A DNA stretch of 53,029 bases from Anaerococcus lactolyticus ATCC 51172 (GTDB lineage: Bacteria; Bacillota; Clostridia; Tissierellales; Peptoniphilaceae). Positions 41,519 through 48,027 of the stretch are shown here, in pieces. Position 1 is the first letter of the stretch; every line of letters starts with the position of its first letter. The notes beneath the pieces were generated by a model. It was given only the letters and a program-made list of their open reading frames with translations. It had not been told where the DNA came from and did not search any database. The stretch spans positions 1-53,029 of the forward strand of contig NZ_GG666049.1 in the NCBI RefSeq assembly GCF_000156575.1. The letters run 5' to 3'. Position numbers and translations under genes: made by a program.

Positions 41519-42337
41519 TTATGTTCGGGGTTTCTTTTTTCGTAGTTTCAAGTATATACTCCAACCCGTGAAATCATTGTATATAGCTTCAAATCCATAT
41601 AGCTTGTCCCTAATCTCATAGCCCGGATACATTTTTTCCCAATAGCTAAGACTTTCTGGGAATAGCGCCAGCTTGATTACTTTTTTTCTAGAATACTTGT
41701 GATCATTGTTTCTTTCTGTCGGTCTTTCTAAGTTTTGGCTGCAAGTCCACCTTCTTTTCTGGGTTGGGTTTCCTTTGAGGTAGTTCGCTAGGCCTGCTAT
41801 ACCTGTGTTTGTATCCGGCTTTATCCTGTCGCAATTTGCAAAGCCTAATCTCTTTCCTTTATCTTTGCCCCTGCTCCTACTCCATAGGTCTTCTACTACG
41901 TCCCTGTCTAGTCCGTCATTCATAAGAATATGATGATGAATTCTTACTGGCTTGCCGTCTTTTCCCTCTCTCGAAGAAGTAACGATAATGTATTTCAAAT
42001 CTTCTAGGCCCTCTTTTTTTCTTCTTCGCTTTATCCTGCGTATATAATTTGTAGCTTCCTTTTCTGCTTTTTCTACTGTAGCTGGTAAAAAATATTCATT
42101 GTAGGTAAGTGTTACCGAATAACCGCCCCCACCGAAATTTGTTTCTACTACCTGGTTGAATTTTCTTCTTGCGTTTCTATCATTCAAATTTTTCTGTGCG
42201 GGTATAGATACTTTTTTCTTCTTGGATCTCTTACCTTTTCTTTGTTCCAATTGATTTTCTGATATAGGATATATATCAACTTCCAAATAATCTTTCCCGC
42301 ACTGAATTTTCTTTTCTCTTATAAAAGTTTTTGCCAT
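41519..42337 (-). CDS. rep: HUH-type replication initiator (rolling-circle Rep)
   Basis: 272 residues from the ATG at 42337, which has AGGTGG 5 nt upstream; the in-frame ATG at 42346 overlaps that site. Motif 1 YSVTLTYNE (73-81), motif 2 VRIHHHILMN with the HUH pair H134/H136, and a motif 3 tyrosine Y186 in GLANYLKGN. RRWTCSQNLERP after it is typical of phage Rep proteins with one catalytic Tyr. It would nick a specific origin and stay covalently bound, as P2 gpA does. Confidence 0.85.
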   Translation of the reverse strand: MAKTFIREKKIQCGKDYLEVDIYPISENQLEQRKGKRSKKKKVSIPAQKNLNDRNARRKFNQVVETNFGGGGYSVTLTYNEYFLPATVEKAEKEATNYIRRIKRRRKKEGLEDLKYIIVTSSREGKDGKPVRIHHHILMNDGLDRDVVEDLWSRSRGKDKGKRLGFANCDRIKPDTNTGIAGLANYLKGNPTQKRRWTCSQNLERPTERNNDHKYSRKKVIKLALFPESLSYWEKMYPGYEIRDKLYGFEAIYNDFTGWSIYLKLRKKKPRT

Positions 42338-42395
42338 TAATACCACCTGCTTTTATACTTCGGTCGAAAAGATAATAACTAATACAAGCCCGCAA

Positions 42396-42413
42396 GGCGG
42401 TATCTACTCCGCC
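42396..42413. other. GC hairpin in the rep leader, candidate nick site
   Basis: A 5-bp stem GGCGG/CCGCC with loop TATCTACT, 59 nt upstream of the rep start. Rolling-circle double-strand origins often present the nick site in such a loop. Nothing more supports it. Confidence 0.35.
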
Positions 42414-42442
42414 AATTTTAGCTATTGTTATTCTCTTTTCTT

Positions 42443-42471
42443 TTGCTTTTAACCTTTTGCCGTGGTATAAT
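42443..42471 (+). promoter_or_regulatory. Promoter of antisense RNA opposite the rep leader
   Basis: On the plus strand: TTGCTT, exactly 17 bp, TATAAT, with an extended -10 TGG. It points away from rep. A near-perfect DnaA box (TGTGGATAT, 42477-42485) covers the expected start site. Confidence 0.7.
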
Positions 42472-42478
42472 GTATCTG

Positions 42479-42562
42479 TGGATATTCTTTGTCTTTGCCC
42501 TAAAGATAAGATAAAGATTAATACCAAGGCGGGGTGCTTGAAAAAGCACCCTTTCTTTTTTT
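42479..42562 (+). ncRNA. Predicted ~84-nt antisense RNA of the rep leader
   Basis: It begins about 7 nt after the extended -10 promoter and ends in a strong terminator (GGGTGCTT/AAGCACCC with loop GAAA, 42532-42551, then a T-rich tract). No ORF of note lies within. The RNA is fully complementary to the minus-strand mRNA between the gene at 42561 and rep, resembling antisense RNAs that limit Rep synthesis in plasmids. Predicted from sequence only. Confidence 0.6.
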
Positions 42563-43016
42563 ACTTATTTCTTCTTCTAGCGTCTTTGTCTACTAAATTT
42601 CCAAATCTAAAAGCTAATATCAATAATGGGAATATAAGGAAAAATCCTTCGCCCCCTATAGCCCTGTATCCTCTTTCTATATATGCAAGCTTGGCCAAAC
42701 ATATATAAACTATCAAGGATAAAAAACAAAATATAATTACTTGCGGAGAAAATACCCTGGCCATGATTGAAGGCCTTCTTCTTCTGTACTTTCCGTCTAC
42801 AATCTCTTTTGCTTCTTCTATATAAAGTTCTTTTAGTTCTCTTCTTCTTTCGTTAATCTCTCGGTTATACCTTTTTTGCTTAAAATTAAGGTCTTCCATC
42901 TCTAGTGTCTTTTCTGTATAAAGTGCTGCCAGCCTTGCTGCCTTTTTACTTTCTTCTAATAAGTCCCTATCATTTCTTTTGTCTTTGTAATTAATTTTTA
43001 TTATCTCGCGATCCAT
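42561..43016 (-). CDS. Membrane protein with N-terminal coiled coil
   Basis: 151 residues. A basic helical region (10-85, ...KKAARLAALYTEKTLEMEDLNFKQKRYNREINERRRELKELY) precedes two membrane helices (VIIFCFLSLIVYICLAKLAY and GFFLIFPLLILAFRFGNLV). Unknown; superinfection exclusion or membrane anchoring of replication are possible roles for an early phage membrane protein. Overlaps its upstream neighbour by 16 nt. Confidence 0.6.
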   Translation of the reverse strand: MDREIIKINYKDKRNDRDLLEESKKAARLAALYTEKTLEMEDLNFKQKRYNREINERRRELKELYIEEAKEIVDGKYRRRRPSIMARVFSPQVIIFCFLSLIVYICLAKLAYIERGYRAIGGEGFFLIFPLLILAFRFGNLVDKDARRRNK

Positions 43017-43534
43017 TGTTTTTCCTCTCTTACTTGCGGTATATCTTCCTTGCCTTCTTCTTCATCTAGTCCGCCAAGACTAGATAAGTTTTCCATATCT
43101 TCTTTTTCTTCGTGGGTTTCTGCTACTGTTTCTTCTTTTATTTCTCCTGCTGCGTTTACTTGCTTAATTAGCTCATTGTCTAATTTGACTAACTTTTGTA
43201 ATAGTTTGTGTAAAGAATCCTGGGAATCGGTCGGCTTGCCTTGGCCTGTTAGGGTTGTAAGCCTTGCCATTTCTTCTTGGCACTCTCCTAAAATCCTTTC
43301 TACTTCTTCTTGTCCGAATATTTCTATTCTTTCATCTTCGCTTTTTTCTATCCATTCAAGCGGGCAAATAACCACGCAGCTTTGGTTCATATCTAATAAT
43401 TCGGCACTTGCCTTAAAAGTTCCTTCGCTTTTTCTATAGATCAAAGCACTAATTTTTCGATACTTGATATTTCTAAAAAATACCGGTCTTTCTTCGTATA
43501 AAAGCTGTTTTGCTTCTTTGTTTGTAATAGCCAT
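43001..43534 (-). CDS. Early phage protein of unknown function
   Basis: 177 residues. The N-terminal half is compact (LYEERPVFFRNIKYRKISALIYRKSEGTFKASAELLDMNQSCVVICPLEWIEKSED). The C-terminal third is very acidic and probably disordered (EEKEDMENLSSLGGLDEEEGKEDIPQVREEK). No family recognised. Located between the MazG-like gene and the membrane protein gene in the early operon. Confidence 0.6.
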   Translation of the reverse strand: MAITNKEAKQLLYEERPVFFRNIKYRKISALIYRKSEGTFKASAELLDMNQSCVVICPLEWIEKSEDERIEIFGQEEVERILGECQEEMARLTTLTGQGKPTDSQDSLHKLLQKLVKLDNELIKQVNAAGEIKEETVAETHEEKEDMENLSSLGGLDEEEGKEDIPQVREEKQWIAR

Positions 43535-43550
43535 TGTCCTTGCCCCTTTC

Positions 43551-44366
43551 TTATAAGTCGCTTTCTTTTACAAAAATTCCATTTACCATTCGTCCCTTGC
43601 GGTCTTTTATCTCTTCGTAAGCTTCTTCGATACAATCTTCAATACTGTAGCCAAGCTGCATAGAAAGTGCTGTAAGTACGACGTATATATCGCCTATACT
43701 GTCTTTTACTTGGTCCGGTCGATTTTTGGCCAAGCCTTCTGCTAGCTCGCCTGTTTCTTCTACAAGTTTAAGCATTTGCCCTTTTGGGTCGGCTGTATCT
43801 AGGTTCCTATCTCGAATCCAATTTTTGATTTTTCCTGTTATAGTGATCTCTTCTACTTCTTTGTCGCTTCTTATCCTGCATATCGGGTGTACCTGGCCGA
43901 TAAATTGCGGAATGTGGCACGAAATAGTTTTTTTCTCGCCTATCACGCAATTATAGTAAGCTTTGTTTTTGCCTTTATTATCTGGCGTAAGAATCCGCCA
44001 CCAATCTTTGGTAAAGGGTATAAGCCCCTTGTATCTCTCGAATTCTTCTGCTGATAAAAGACTAATTTTATCTATACAAGTTCCGTAATTTTCCTGGCCA
44101 TCTAGCGCCTTTAAATCTCTTTCAAAAAATAAGAAATCTTCTTCGCTTGCGCCGTTGTCGATTAGTGCGTTGTAAAAGTTTATATTAAGCCATTTTCTAA
44201 GTTCCGCATTTTTCCAATTATTGCCATCTTCGCTTACTCTTCTTCTGACCGGTAAGTGCTTCTTGGTAATAGCTAAAACTCCTTCGTCAAGGTCGGCAAG
44301 CTTTATCCATTCAAACTTACCAAATTTGAAAACTTCGCCGGCTTTTAGCTCTTCTAGTCTTCGCAT
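43551..44366 (-). CDS. DUF6273 domain fused to MazG-like NTP pyrophosphohydrolase
   Basis: 271 residues. Residues 1-175 resemble DUF6273 (FKFGKFEWIKLADLDEGVLAITKK..., LRKWLNINFYNALID, LLSAEEFERYKG). Residues 178-265 are MazG-like, with metal ligands E203/E204/E207 in KLVEETGELAEG and D222/D226 in KDSIGDIYV. MazG enzymes hydrolyse NTPs or (p)ppGpp-type nucleotides. Part one is the same fold type as the DGR target's variable domain, here inside the cell. Confidence 0.75.
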   Translation of the reverse strand: MRRLEELKAGEVFKFGKFEWIKLADLDEGVLAITKKHLPVRRRVSEDGNNWKNAELRKWLNINFYNALIDNGASEEDFLFFERDLKALDGQENYGTCIDKISLLSAEEFERYKGLIPFTKDWWRILTPDNKGKNKAYYNCVIGEKKTISCHIPQFIGQVHPICRIRSDKEVEEITITGKIKNWIRDRNLDTADPKGQMLKLVEETGELAEGLAKNRPDQVKDSIGDIYVVLTALSMQLGYSIEDCIEEAYEEIKDRKGRMVNGIFVKESDL

Positions 44367-44650
44367 TGCTTTTCTTCCTTATCCAATCTATAGTCTTCAA
44401 TCCTGCTAAAGACTCCTAAATAATCTTCTGATCGGTCTATGTGTGTAAAGAATTTTCTTAAAGTCTTTACCTCTTCTACATAGGCTTTTGTTTTGTCAAA
44501 ATCGTAATCAAATTCCGCAAGTAGTATAGGTATCTTTTCTTTAAGCCTTATTTCTTCATCTACTAATAAGCCGTGTATAAGGTTTGCTGAATATTCGGTT
44601 ATTTCAAATCCTATTCTTTTTACTTCTATGTTTTTTTGTGTATCTTCCAT
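44354..44650 (-). CDS. Early phage protein of unknown function
   Basis: 98 residues, mostly helical (DEEIRLKEKIPILLAEFDYDFDKTKAYVEEVKTLRKFFTHIDRSEDYLG). Overlaps the DUF6273-MazG gene start by 13 nt, so the two are coupled. No family recognised. Confidence 0.6.
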   Translation of the reverse strand: MEDTQKNIEVKRIGFEITEYSANLIHGLLVDEEIRLKEKIPILLAEFDYDFDKTKAYVEEVKTLRKFFTHIDRSEDYLGVFSRIEDYRLDKEEKQCED

Positions 44651-44664
44651 CTTTTGCCCCTGTC

Positions 44665-44799
44665 CTAAATTGCTACCTTTTCTTTCGCTTGGATCTCTTC
44701 TTTTTTCTCGATCTCTTTTACAATTACTTTTGCCCCCTCGGCCTTGCCGGAAAGCTCGTAAAGTTTTTTCAAGAATTTTTTTGCGTCAAACTCTTTCAT
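44665..44799 (-). CDS. 44-residue early phage protein
   Basis: A short, lysine- and glutamate-rich helical protein starting MKEFDAKKFLKKLYELSGKA and ending EIQAKEKVAI. It fits tightly between two operon genes (14 and 16 nt gaps) and has a GGGGGC ribosome site like its neighbours, which supports it as a real gene. Confidence 0.55.
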   Translation of the reverse strand: MKEFDAKKFLKKLYELSGKAEGAKVIVKEIEKKEEIQAKEKVAI

Positions 44800-44815
44800 T
44801 TTTGGCCCCCTGCCT

Positions 44816-45172
44816 TTAGCTAAATAAGCTTATCTGGCCGTCGTCTACTTTTGAAATTCGTAGCTTGTCGTTTTCTATATCCATTGCAAGGTCTTCTGTG
44901 ATTGCATAGTCCGAAGTAGAATCTGTCTTTTTGAGTGTTGACTCTACTTTGTAGTCAATTATCGGTCTTTTAAATAGCTTTATCTCGAAGTCATCGGCGC
45001 TTCTTGGTATCTCTAGTTCCTTATTAGCTCCGCTTACATTTATCTTTAAAGTTATTTGGCCAGCTTCAAAATTACCCGCTGCAATTTCTGTCATAACCTC
45101 GTACAACTTGGAATCCACTTGGAAAACTAAGTCGCCAAATATATTTTTGTCTTCTATACTAAGCATTAGCAT
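44816..45172 (-). CDS. Early phage protein of unknown function
   Basis: 118 residues with alternating strands (LVFQVDSKLYEVMTEIAAGNFEAGQITLKINVSG) and an acidic end. GGGGGC precedes the start; overlaps the upstream gene by 14 nt. It may be a small DNA- or protein-binding beta domain. No family recognised. Confidence 0.6.
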   Translation of the reverse strand: MLMLSIEDKNIFGDLVFQVDSKLYEVMTEIAAGNFEAGQITLKINVSGANKELEIPRSADDFEIKLFKRPIIDYKVESTLKKTDSTSDYAITEDLAMDIENDKLRISKVDDGQISLFS

Positions 45173-45377
45173 TTTTGCCCCCTTTCTTTCCGCATTTTAT
45201 GCAAATTGTAGTATCTTTTGGTAGCCTACTAGAAAAAATTCTTTTGCCCTTTGGCCTTATAATCTTGCCTTTTTTAAAATCGTGCTTACAGGCCGCCTGG
45301 TGGAATTCTTTTTTTACGCTAATTTCCATTGTCCCTTCTTTGGTTAGAAAGGTAATTTTTTTGAAATTAGTATCCAT
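45159..45377 (-). CDS. Small zinc-ribbon-like protein
   Basis: 72 residues, strongly basic, with a CKH motif near residue 30 and a CIKCGKK knuckle near the C-terminus that could share a zinc ion. Overlaps both neighbours (14 and 11 nt). Function unknown. Confidence 0.55.
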   Translation of the reverse strand: MDTNFKKITFLTKEGTMEISVKKEFHQAACKHDFKKGKIIRPKGKRIFSSRLPKDTTICIKCGKKGGKNANA

Positions 45378-45609
45378 AGCTTGCGACTACCTTTACTTTT
45401 TCCGCCTTTAGATTTTTAATCCTGTAAATTTTGCCGTTAATATCTATAATGTGGTAATTAAATTTATTGCTTTCTAGGATTTTTATTTCGCTTTCTTCCG
45501 CTGTAAATCCATATGTGTGGCCTAGTGCCATCTGGCAAATAACTTTAATATCTTTTAGGCTCCTGTCCTTGCACTTGCAATTCTTACAACCCTTGCAATC
45601 ATGCTTCAT
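45367..45609 (-). CDS. Cys-rich small phage protein
   Basis: 80 residues. It begins MKHDCKGCKNCKCKDRSL, four cysteines in 10 residues, suggesting metal binding. The rest is a small alpha/beta domain (YGFTAEESEIKILESNKFNYHIIDINGKIYRIKNLKAEKVKVV). Unknown role in the early operon. Confidence 0.6.
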   Translation of the reverse strand: MKHDCKGCKNCKCKDRSLKDIKVICQMALGHTYGFTAEESEIKILESNKFNYHIIDINGKIYRIKNLKAEKVKVVASYGY

Positions 45610-46003
45610 TTTTTAATACTCCTTCGTATATGTTGCCTATTACTTCTATTTCTCCTGGGTCCTTATATTCAAAAAGATAGTGTGGCGGCTCGTCTACGCT
45701 CCAATCGTCGCCTTGTACCGTCCAAGCTAAGAACTCATTGCTCCAATAAACTATTACGTTTTCTTCTAGGCTGCCATCTCCTGCCTTGCTTTTATCTTTC
45801 CAATGTAAAATATCGCCTTCGTAAATCTCTTTTCCGTTCTTATCTGTAATTCCGGTAAACCTCATTAGTTTAATGTCTTCAAAGTCCATATAATAAACTG
45901 GTTCGCCATCTTCGGTGCAAACTGTTTGCTTGATATACCAATCTACGCAGCAAACGCCTTTCATTTTGTCATTGAGTTTGTCCCAAGCCCTGTATTTATC
46001 CAT
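45599..46003 (-). CDS. YopX family phage protein
   Basis: 134 residues from the ATG at 46003, preceded by AAAGGGC; the longer ATG at 46027 has no site. YRAWDKLNDKMKGV and the hallmark LMRFTGITDKNGKEIYEGDILHWKDK identify the YopX family of SPbeta-like phages, with a C-terminal EVIGNIYEG. YopX proteins form oligomers of unknown function. Confidence 0.9.
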   Translation of the reverse strand: MDKYRAWDKLNDKMKGVCCVDWYIKQTVCTEDGEPVYYMDFEDIKLMRFTGITDKNGKEIYEGDILHWKDKSKAGDGSLEENVIVYWSNEFLAWTVQGDDWSVDEPPHYLFEYKDPGEIEVIGNIYEGVLKNEA

Positions 46004-46400
46004 TTTCTTTGCCCTTTCTTTCCTCAATCTCTCCTATAAGTTCTTCTAGCATTTCTGCTTCTTCTTTCTTTGCTGCTTCTTCAATCTCTTTAAAGTAATT
46101 TTCTATGGCTTTTCTTATCTCTAAGTACCTTGGGTCCTTGTCCGCCCTAAATCTTTTTGCGTCAAGATCCATAAGCCCCAAAAAGTTTGCTTTTTCGAAT
46201 AATTCTTCGCCCCAAATATCGCTATATTGGGTTTTGAATTTTAGTTCCTTGTATCTAGTGCCTACCATTCCTTGGATATTTAGGTAATGTAGGCCTCCAT
46301 CTTCGCCTAGAATAAAAAGGTCGTGAAAATCTCCTATGATTTGGAAGCCTTCTTCTTCGTACTCGTCGGCAATTTTTAAAAGTGGTACATTTATTAGCAT
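45996..46400 (-). CDS. Early phage protein of unknown function
   Basis: 134 residues. EEGFQIIGDFHDLFILGEDGGLHYLNIQGMVGTRYKELKFKTQYSDIWGE forms the N-terminal domain and an acidic coiled coil (EAAKKEEAEMLEELIGEIEERKGKE) the end. Overlaps the YopX start by 8 nt; AAGGT before its ATG. No family recognised. Confidence 0.6.
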   Translation of the reverse strand: MLINVPLLKIADEYEEEGFQIIGDFHDLFILGEDGGLHYLNIQGMVGTRYKELKFKTQYSDIWGEELFEKANFLGLMDLDAKRFRADKDPRYLEIRKAIENYFKEIEEAAKKEEAEMLEELIGEIEERKGKENG

Positions 46401-46533
46401 TTCTTACCTTCTTATTTTTTCTGAAAGCTTCTAAGAATTTATCGACAATTTCCCTTGCCTTTTCTATCAAAGCGTCTACTGCCTTGTCAAAGCTTTTTAT
46501 AATCTCTAAAAGCCTTCTTTCTTCTTCACTCAT
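46382..46533 (-). CDS. Short helical phage protein, frame probably altered at an A6 tract
   Basis: Starts MSEEERRLLEIIKSFDKAVD and is clearly helical for about 43 residues. The frame then runs on into an Arg-rich stretch (to 46255) that is only the shadow of the next gene. At T6 46415-46420 (A6 on the coding strand) a one-base change in either direction would give a stop just before the start of the gene at 46400. I therefore give only the convincing part; the true end is uncertain. Confidence 0.4.
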
Positions 46534-46754
46534 TTTTCGCCCCTTTTTTTATATCCTTTTGTTTTCATACAGTAGATACCGTCGCCCAAGTCCTCGACGT
46601 AGTAGCCTTTCTTTTTCCATTCTTTAACTAGCCTTACTTTTTCTTTAAAATCTCTATAAGGAATATATATAATTGTTACAGGTCGCATTTTATCTTCGGG
46701 CGGCTTTTCTGCCGCCTTAATTCTTTTATAGGGCCTGCGCTTCTTTGCTTGCAA
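46530..46754 (-). CDS. Small basic phage protein
   Basis: 74 residues, about one third Lys/Arg (MQAKKRRPYKRIKAAEKPPEDKMRPVTIIYIPYRDFKEKVRLVKEWKKKGYYVEDLGDGIYCMK). The second half resembles a small alpha/beta fold. It overlaps both neighbours, so it belongs to the operon. Unknown. Confidence 0.55.
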   Translation of the reverse strand: MQAKKRRPYKRIKAAEKPPEDKMRPVTIIYIPYRDFKEKVRLVKEWKKKGYYVEDLGDGIYCMKTKGYKKRGEK

Positions 46755-46992
46755 GGCTGGTATTATCTCCCATCATCTGCAAGCCTGCTAAGGTCCCCTT
46801 AATGTAATATTGCATTGCTATTCTTTTTTCTGTCGGAAGCTTTTCAACTTCTGAAAGTGTTTCTGCTACTGTCTTTAATTCGTCCTTGTCAATCTCTTCT
46901 ACTTTGTTATTTTTTTGGATTTTAACTTCCATAATCTCTTTTCCTTTCTTTTTCTCTTCGTTATTGTTCATGTTGGCTTCTATCCTTTTCAT
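46726..46992 (-). CDS. Small phage protein, regulator-like C-terminus
   Basis: 88 residues. The N-terminal half is charged; the C-terminal LSEVEKLPTEKRIAMQYYIKGTLAGLQMM resembles the tail of many small phage regulators of Firmicutes that carry an LPxExRxxVxYYIKGxL motif. No DNA-binding HTH is present here. GGGGGGC precedes the ATG. Confidence 0.55.
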   Translation of the reverse strand: MKRIEANMNNNEEKKKGKEIMEVKIQKNNKVEEIDKDELKTVAETLSEVEKLPTEKRIAMQYYIKGTLAGLQMMGDNTSLASKEAQAL

Positions 46993-47003
46993 TTTTTGCC
47001 CCC

Positions 47004-47297
47004 CTATTCTTTAAAATTCATAAAGACGTTGCCGCCCTGGTTTGAATAACTATTGAAGTTTTCCCTATAATCTCTTAATTCTTTTTCGCCTGCTTCTAAG
47101 GCTTTCAAAGCTTCTTTTGCTTCTTCGTAGCTTTTAAATTGTATTTCTAGCCTTACTTGGTTGTCCGGGTTAGTGATTGTTTTAGGGAAAGCGGCTAAGG
47201 TGTCGCCATATCCATAAACTTCTGGGAAATTTTCTTCCCAATCCTCGATTTGAATATCAATTCCGCGTGGTGTCTTTGTTTTTTCTAATACTTGCAT
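47004..47297 (-). CDS. Early phage protein of unknown function
   Basis: 97 residues. RGIDIQIEDWEENFPEVYGYGDTLAAFPKTITNPDNQVRLEIQFKSYEEAKEALKALEAG looks like a small alpha/beta domain. An AAGGGGC site precedes the start. No family recognised. Confidence 0.55.
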   Translation of the reverse strand: MQVLEKTKTPRGIDIQIEDWEENFPEVYGYGDTLAAFPKTITNPDNQVRLEIQFKSYEEAKEALKALEAGEKELRDYRENFNSYSNQGGNVFMNFKE

Positions 47298-47333
47298 TTT
47301 CTTTGCCCCTTTCTTTTTAATCTCCTATATTGG

Positions 47334-47339
47334 TATAAT
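47334..47339 (+). promoter_or_regulatory. Extended -10 promoter of the lone plus-strand gene
   Basis: TGGTATAAT with TG at the extended position and no clear -35 box. The start site would fall at or just before the AGGAGG at 47346-47351, giving a very short leader. Confidence 0.45.
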
Positions 47340-47357
47340 CTTTTTAGGAGGTGTTTT

Positions 47358-47630
47358 ATGAAATTTAATCGTCCGGATAATATTTCCGACAATGCTTATC
47401 TTGTCCTTGAACAAGTTTGCGATAACTATTTACTAAACGATAGCGTGGAATTTGAAGACTTCTCTAATATCGATTTATCGCTTGAAGATATGAGAAAAGC
47501 CTTTCAAGAACTCCATGATAAAAGATTTGTATTTTATCATAATGACCTTGGCGGAGAATATCTATACGCCCTTGATAGAGTTGTTTATTTAGTCCGTGAT
47601 TATCAAAACAAATACTTAAATAAACAATAA
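47358..47630 (+). CDS. Small acidic protein encoded against the early operon
   Basis: 90 residues from the ATG at 47358, 6 nt after a perfect AGGAGG. Sequence MKFNRPDNISDNAYLVLEQVCDNYLL... FQELHDKRFVFYHNDLGGEYLYALDRVVYLVRDY suggests a small winged-helix-like or helical fold; no family is certain. It reads opposite to the surrounding early genes, and its 3' end overlaps the first early gene by 28 nt, so both cannot be fully transcribed at once. Confidence 0.7.
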   Translation: MKFNRPDNISDNAYLVLEQVCDNYLLNDSVEFEDFSNIDLSLEDMRKAFQELHDKRFVFYHNDLGGEYLYALDRVVYLVRDYQNKYLNKQ

Positions 47631-47884
47631 TCCGGAATAGCTTTGTCTTCTTTATTGATTACAATAAAGTTGATAAAGCTATTTTTCTTCATTTCTTCTT
47701 CATCTAGCCCTAAGTCGTCATTGACTACATAATGTATGTGGGCGGTATCTCCTCTTCTTTGAATTAATTTTATATAGGTGAATTTCTTCTTGTCCTTGTC
47801 TTTTTCTTTAAATAGCTTATAAAAAAAGCTTTCAACTTCTTTTTCCTTATCTCTTGTGCTTGCAATTGTTATTGAAGTAATCAT
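47603..47884 (-). CDS. First early gene, unknown function
   Basis: 93 residues: ITSITIASTRDKEKEVESFFYKLFKEKDKDKKKFTYIKLIQRRGDTAHIHYVVNDDLGLDEEEMKKNSFINFIVIN. It follows the strong early promoter directly, the position of a Cro-like or immediate-early gene, but no HTH is visible. AAAGGGGG precedes the start. Confidence 0.6.
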   Translation of the reverse strand: MITSITIASTRDKEKEVESFFYKLFKEKDKDKKKFTYIKLIQRRGDTAHIHYVVNDDLGLDEEEMKKNSFINFIVINKEDKAIPDYCLFKYLF

Positions 47885-47898
47885 TTTCTTTGCCCCCT

Positions 47899-47967
47899 TT
47901 TTGTTATCTCTGTGTCTATTATATAATTCTTTGTGTATTCTGTCAAGGCCTTTTGTTGTCTCTGTGT
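47899..47967 (-). promoter_or_regulatory. Early (lytic) promoter with repeated operators
   Basis: On the minus strand: TTGACA (47946-47941), 17 bp, TATAAT (47923-47918), a full consensus. Two 17-bp direct repeats (plus strand TTTTGTTATCTCTGTGT at 47899-47915 and TTTTGTTGTCTCTGTGT at 47951-47967) flank it, differing in one base. A partial third (TTTGTGT) lies in the spacer. These are likely sites for the divergent XRE repressor. Confidence 0.75.
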
Positions 47968-47976
47968 ACTTTTTTA

Positions 47977-48005
47977 TTGATTTTATTTTAAATATGCTGT
48001 ATAAT
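47977..48005 (+). promoter_or_regulatory. Repressor promoter
   Basis: TTGATT, 17 bp, TATAAT on the plus strand, 22 nt before the repressor ATG and back to back with the early promoter. The operator at 47951-47967 lies just upstream, a position suited to autoregulation. Confidence 0.7.
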
Positions 48006-48027
48006 AGTTTTTGAAAGGGGGATTCCT

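Noticed and set aside
41346-41564. 72-codon minus-strand frame with repeated TYPQ/SYPQ motifs
   Set aside because: The repeated peptide is only the translation of the DnaA boxes (ACTTATCCACAA). It overlaps both rep and recU and has no convincing ribosome site.
42276-42527. 83-codon minus-strand frame before rep
   Set aside because: Overlaps the rep start by about 60 nt, lies across the antisense RNA and hairpin, and has non-protein-like composition.
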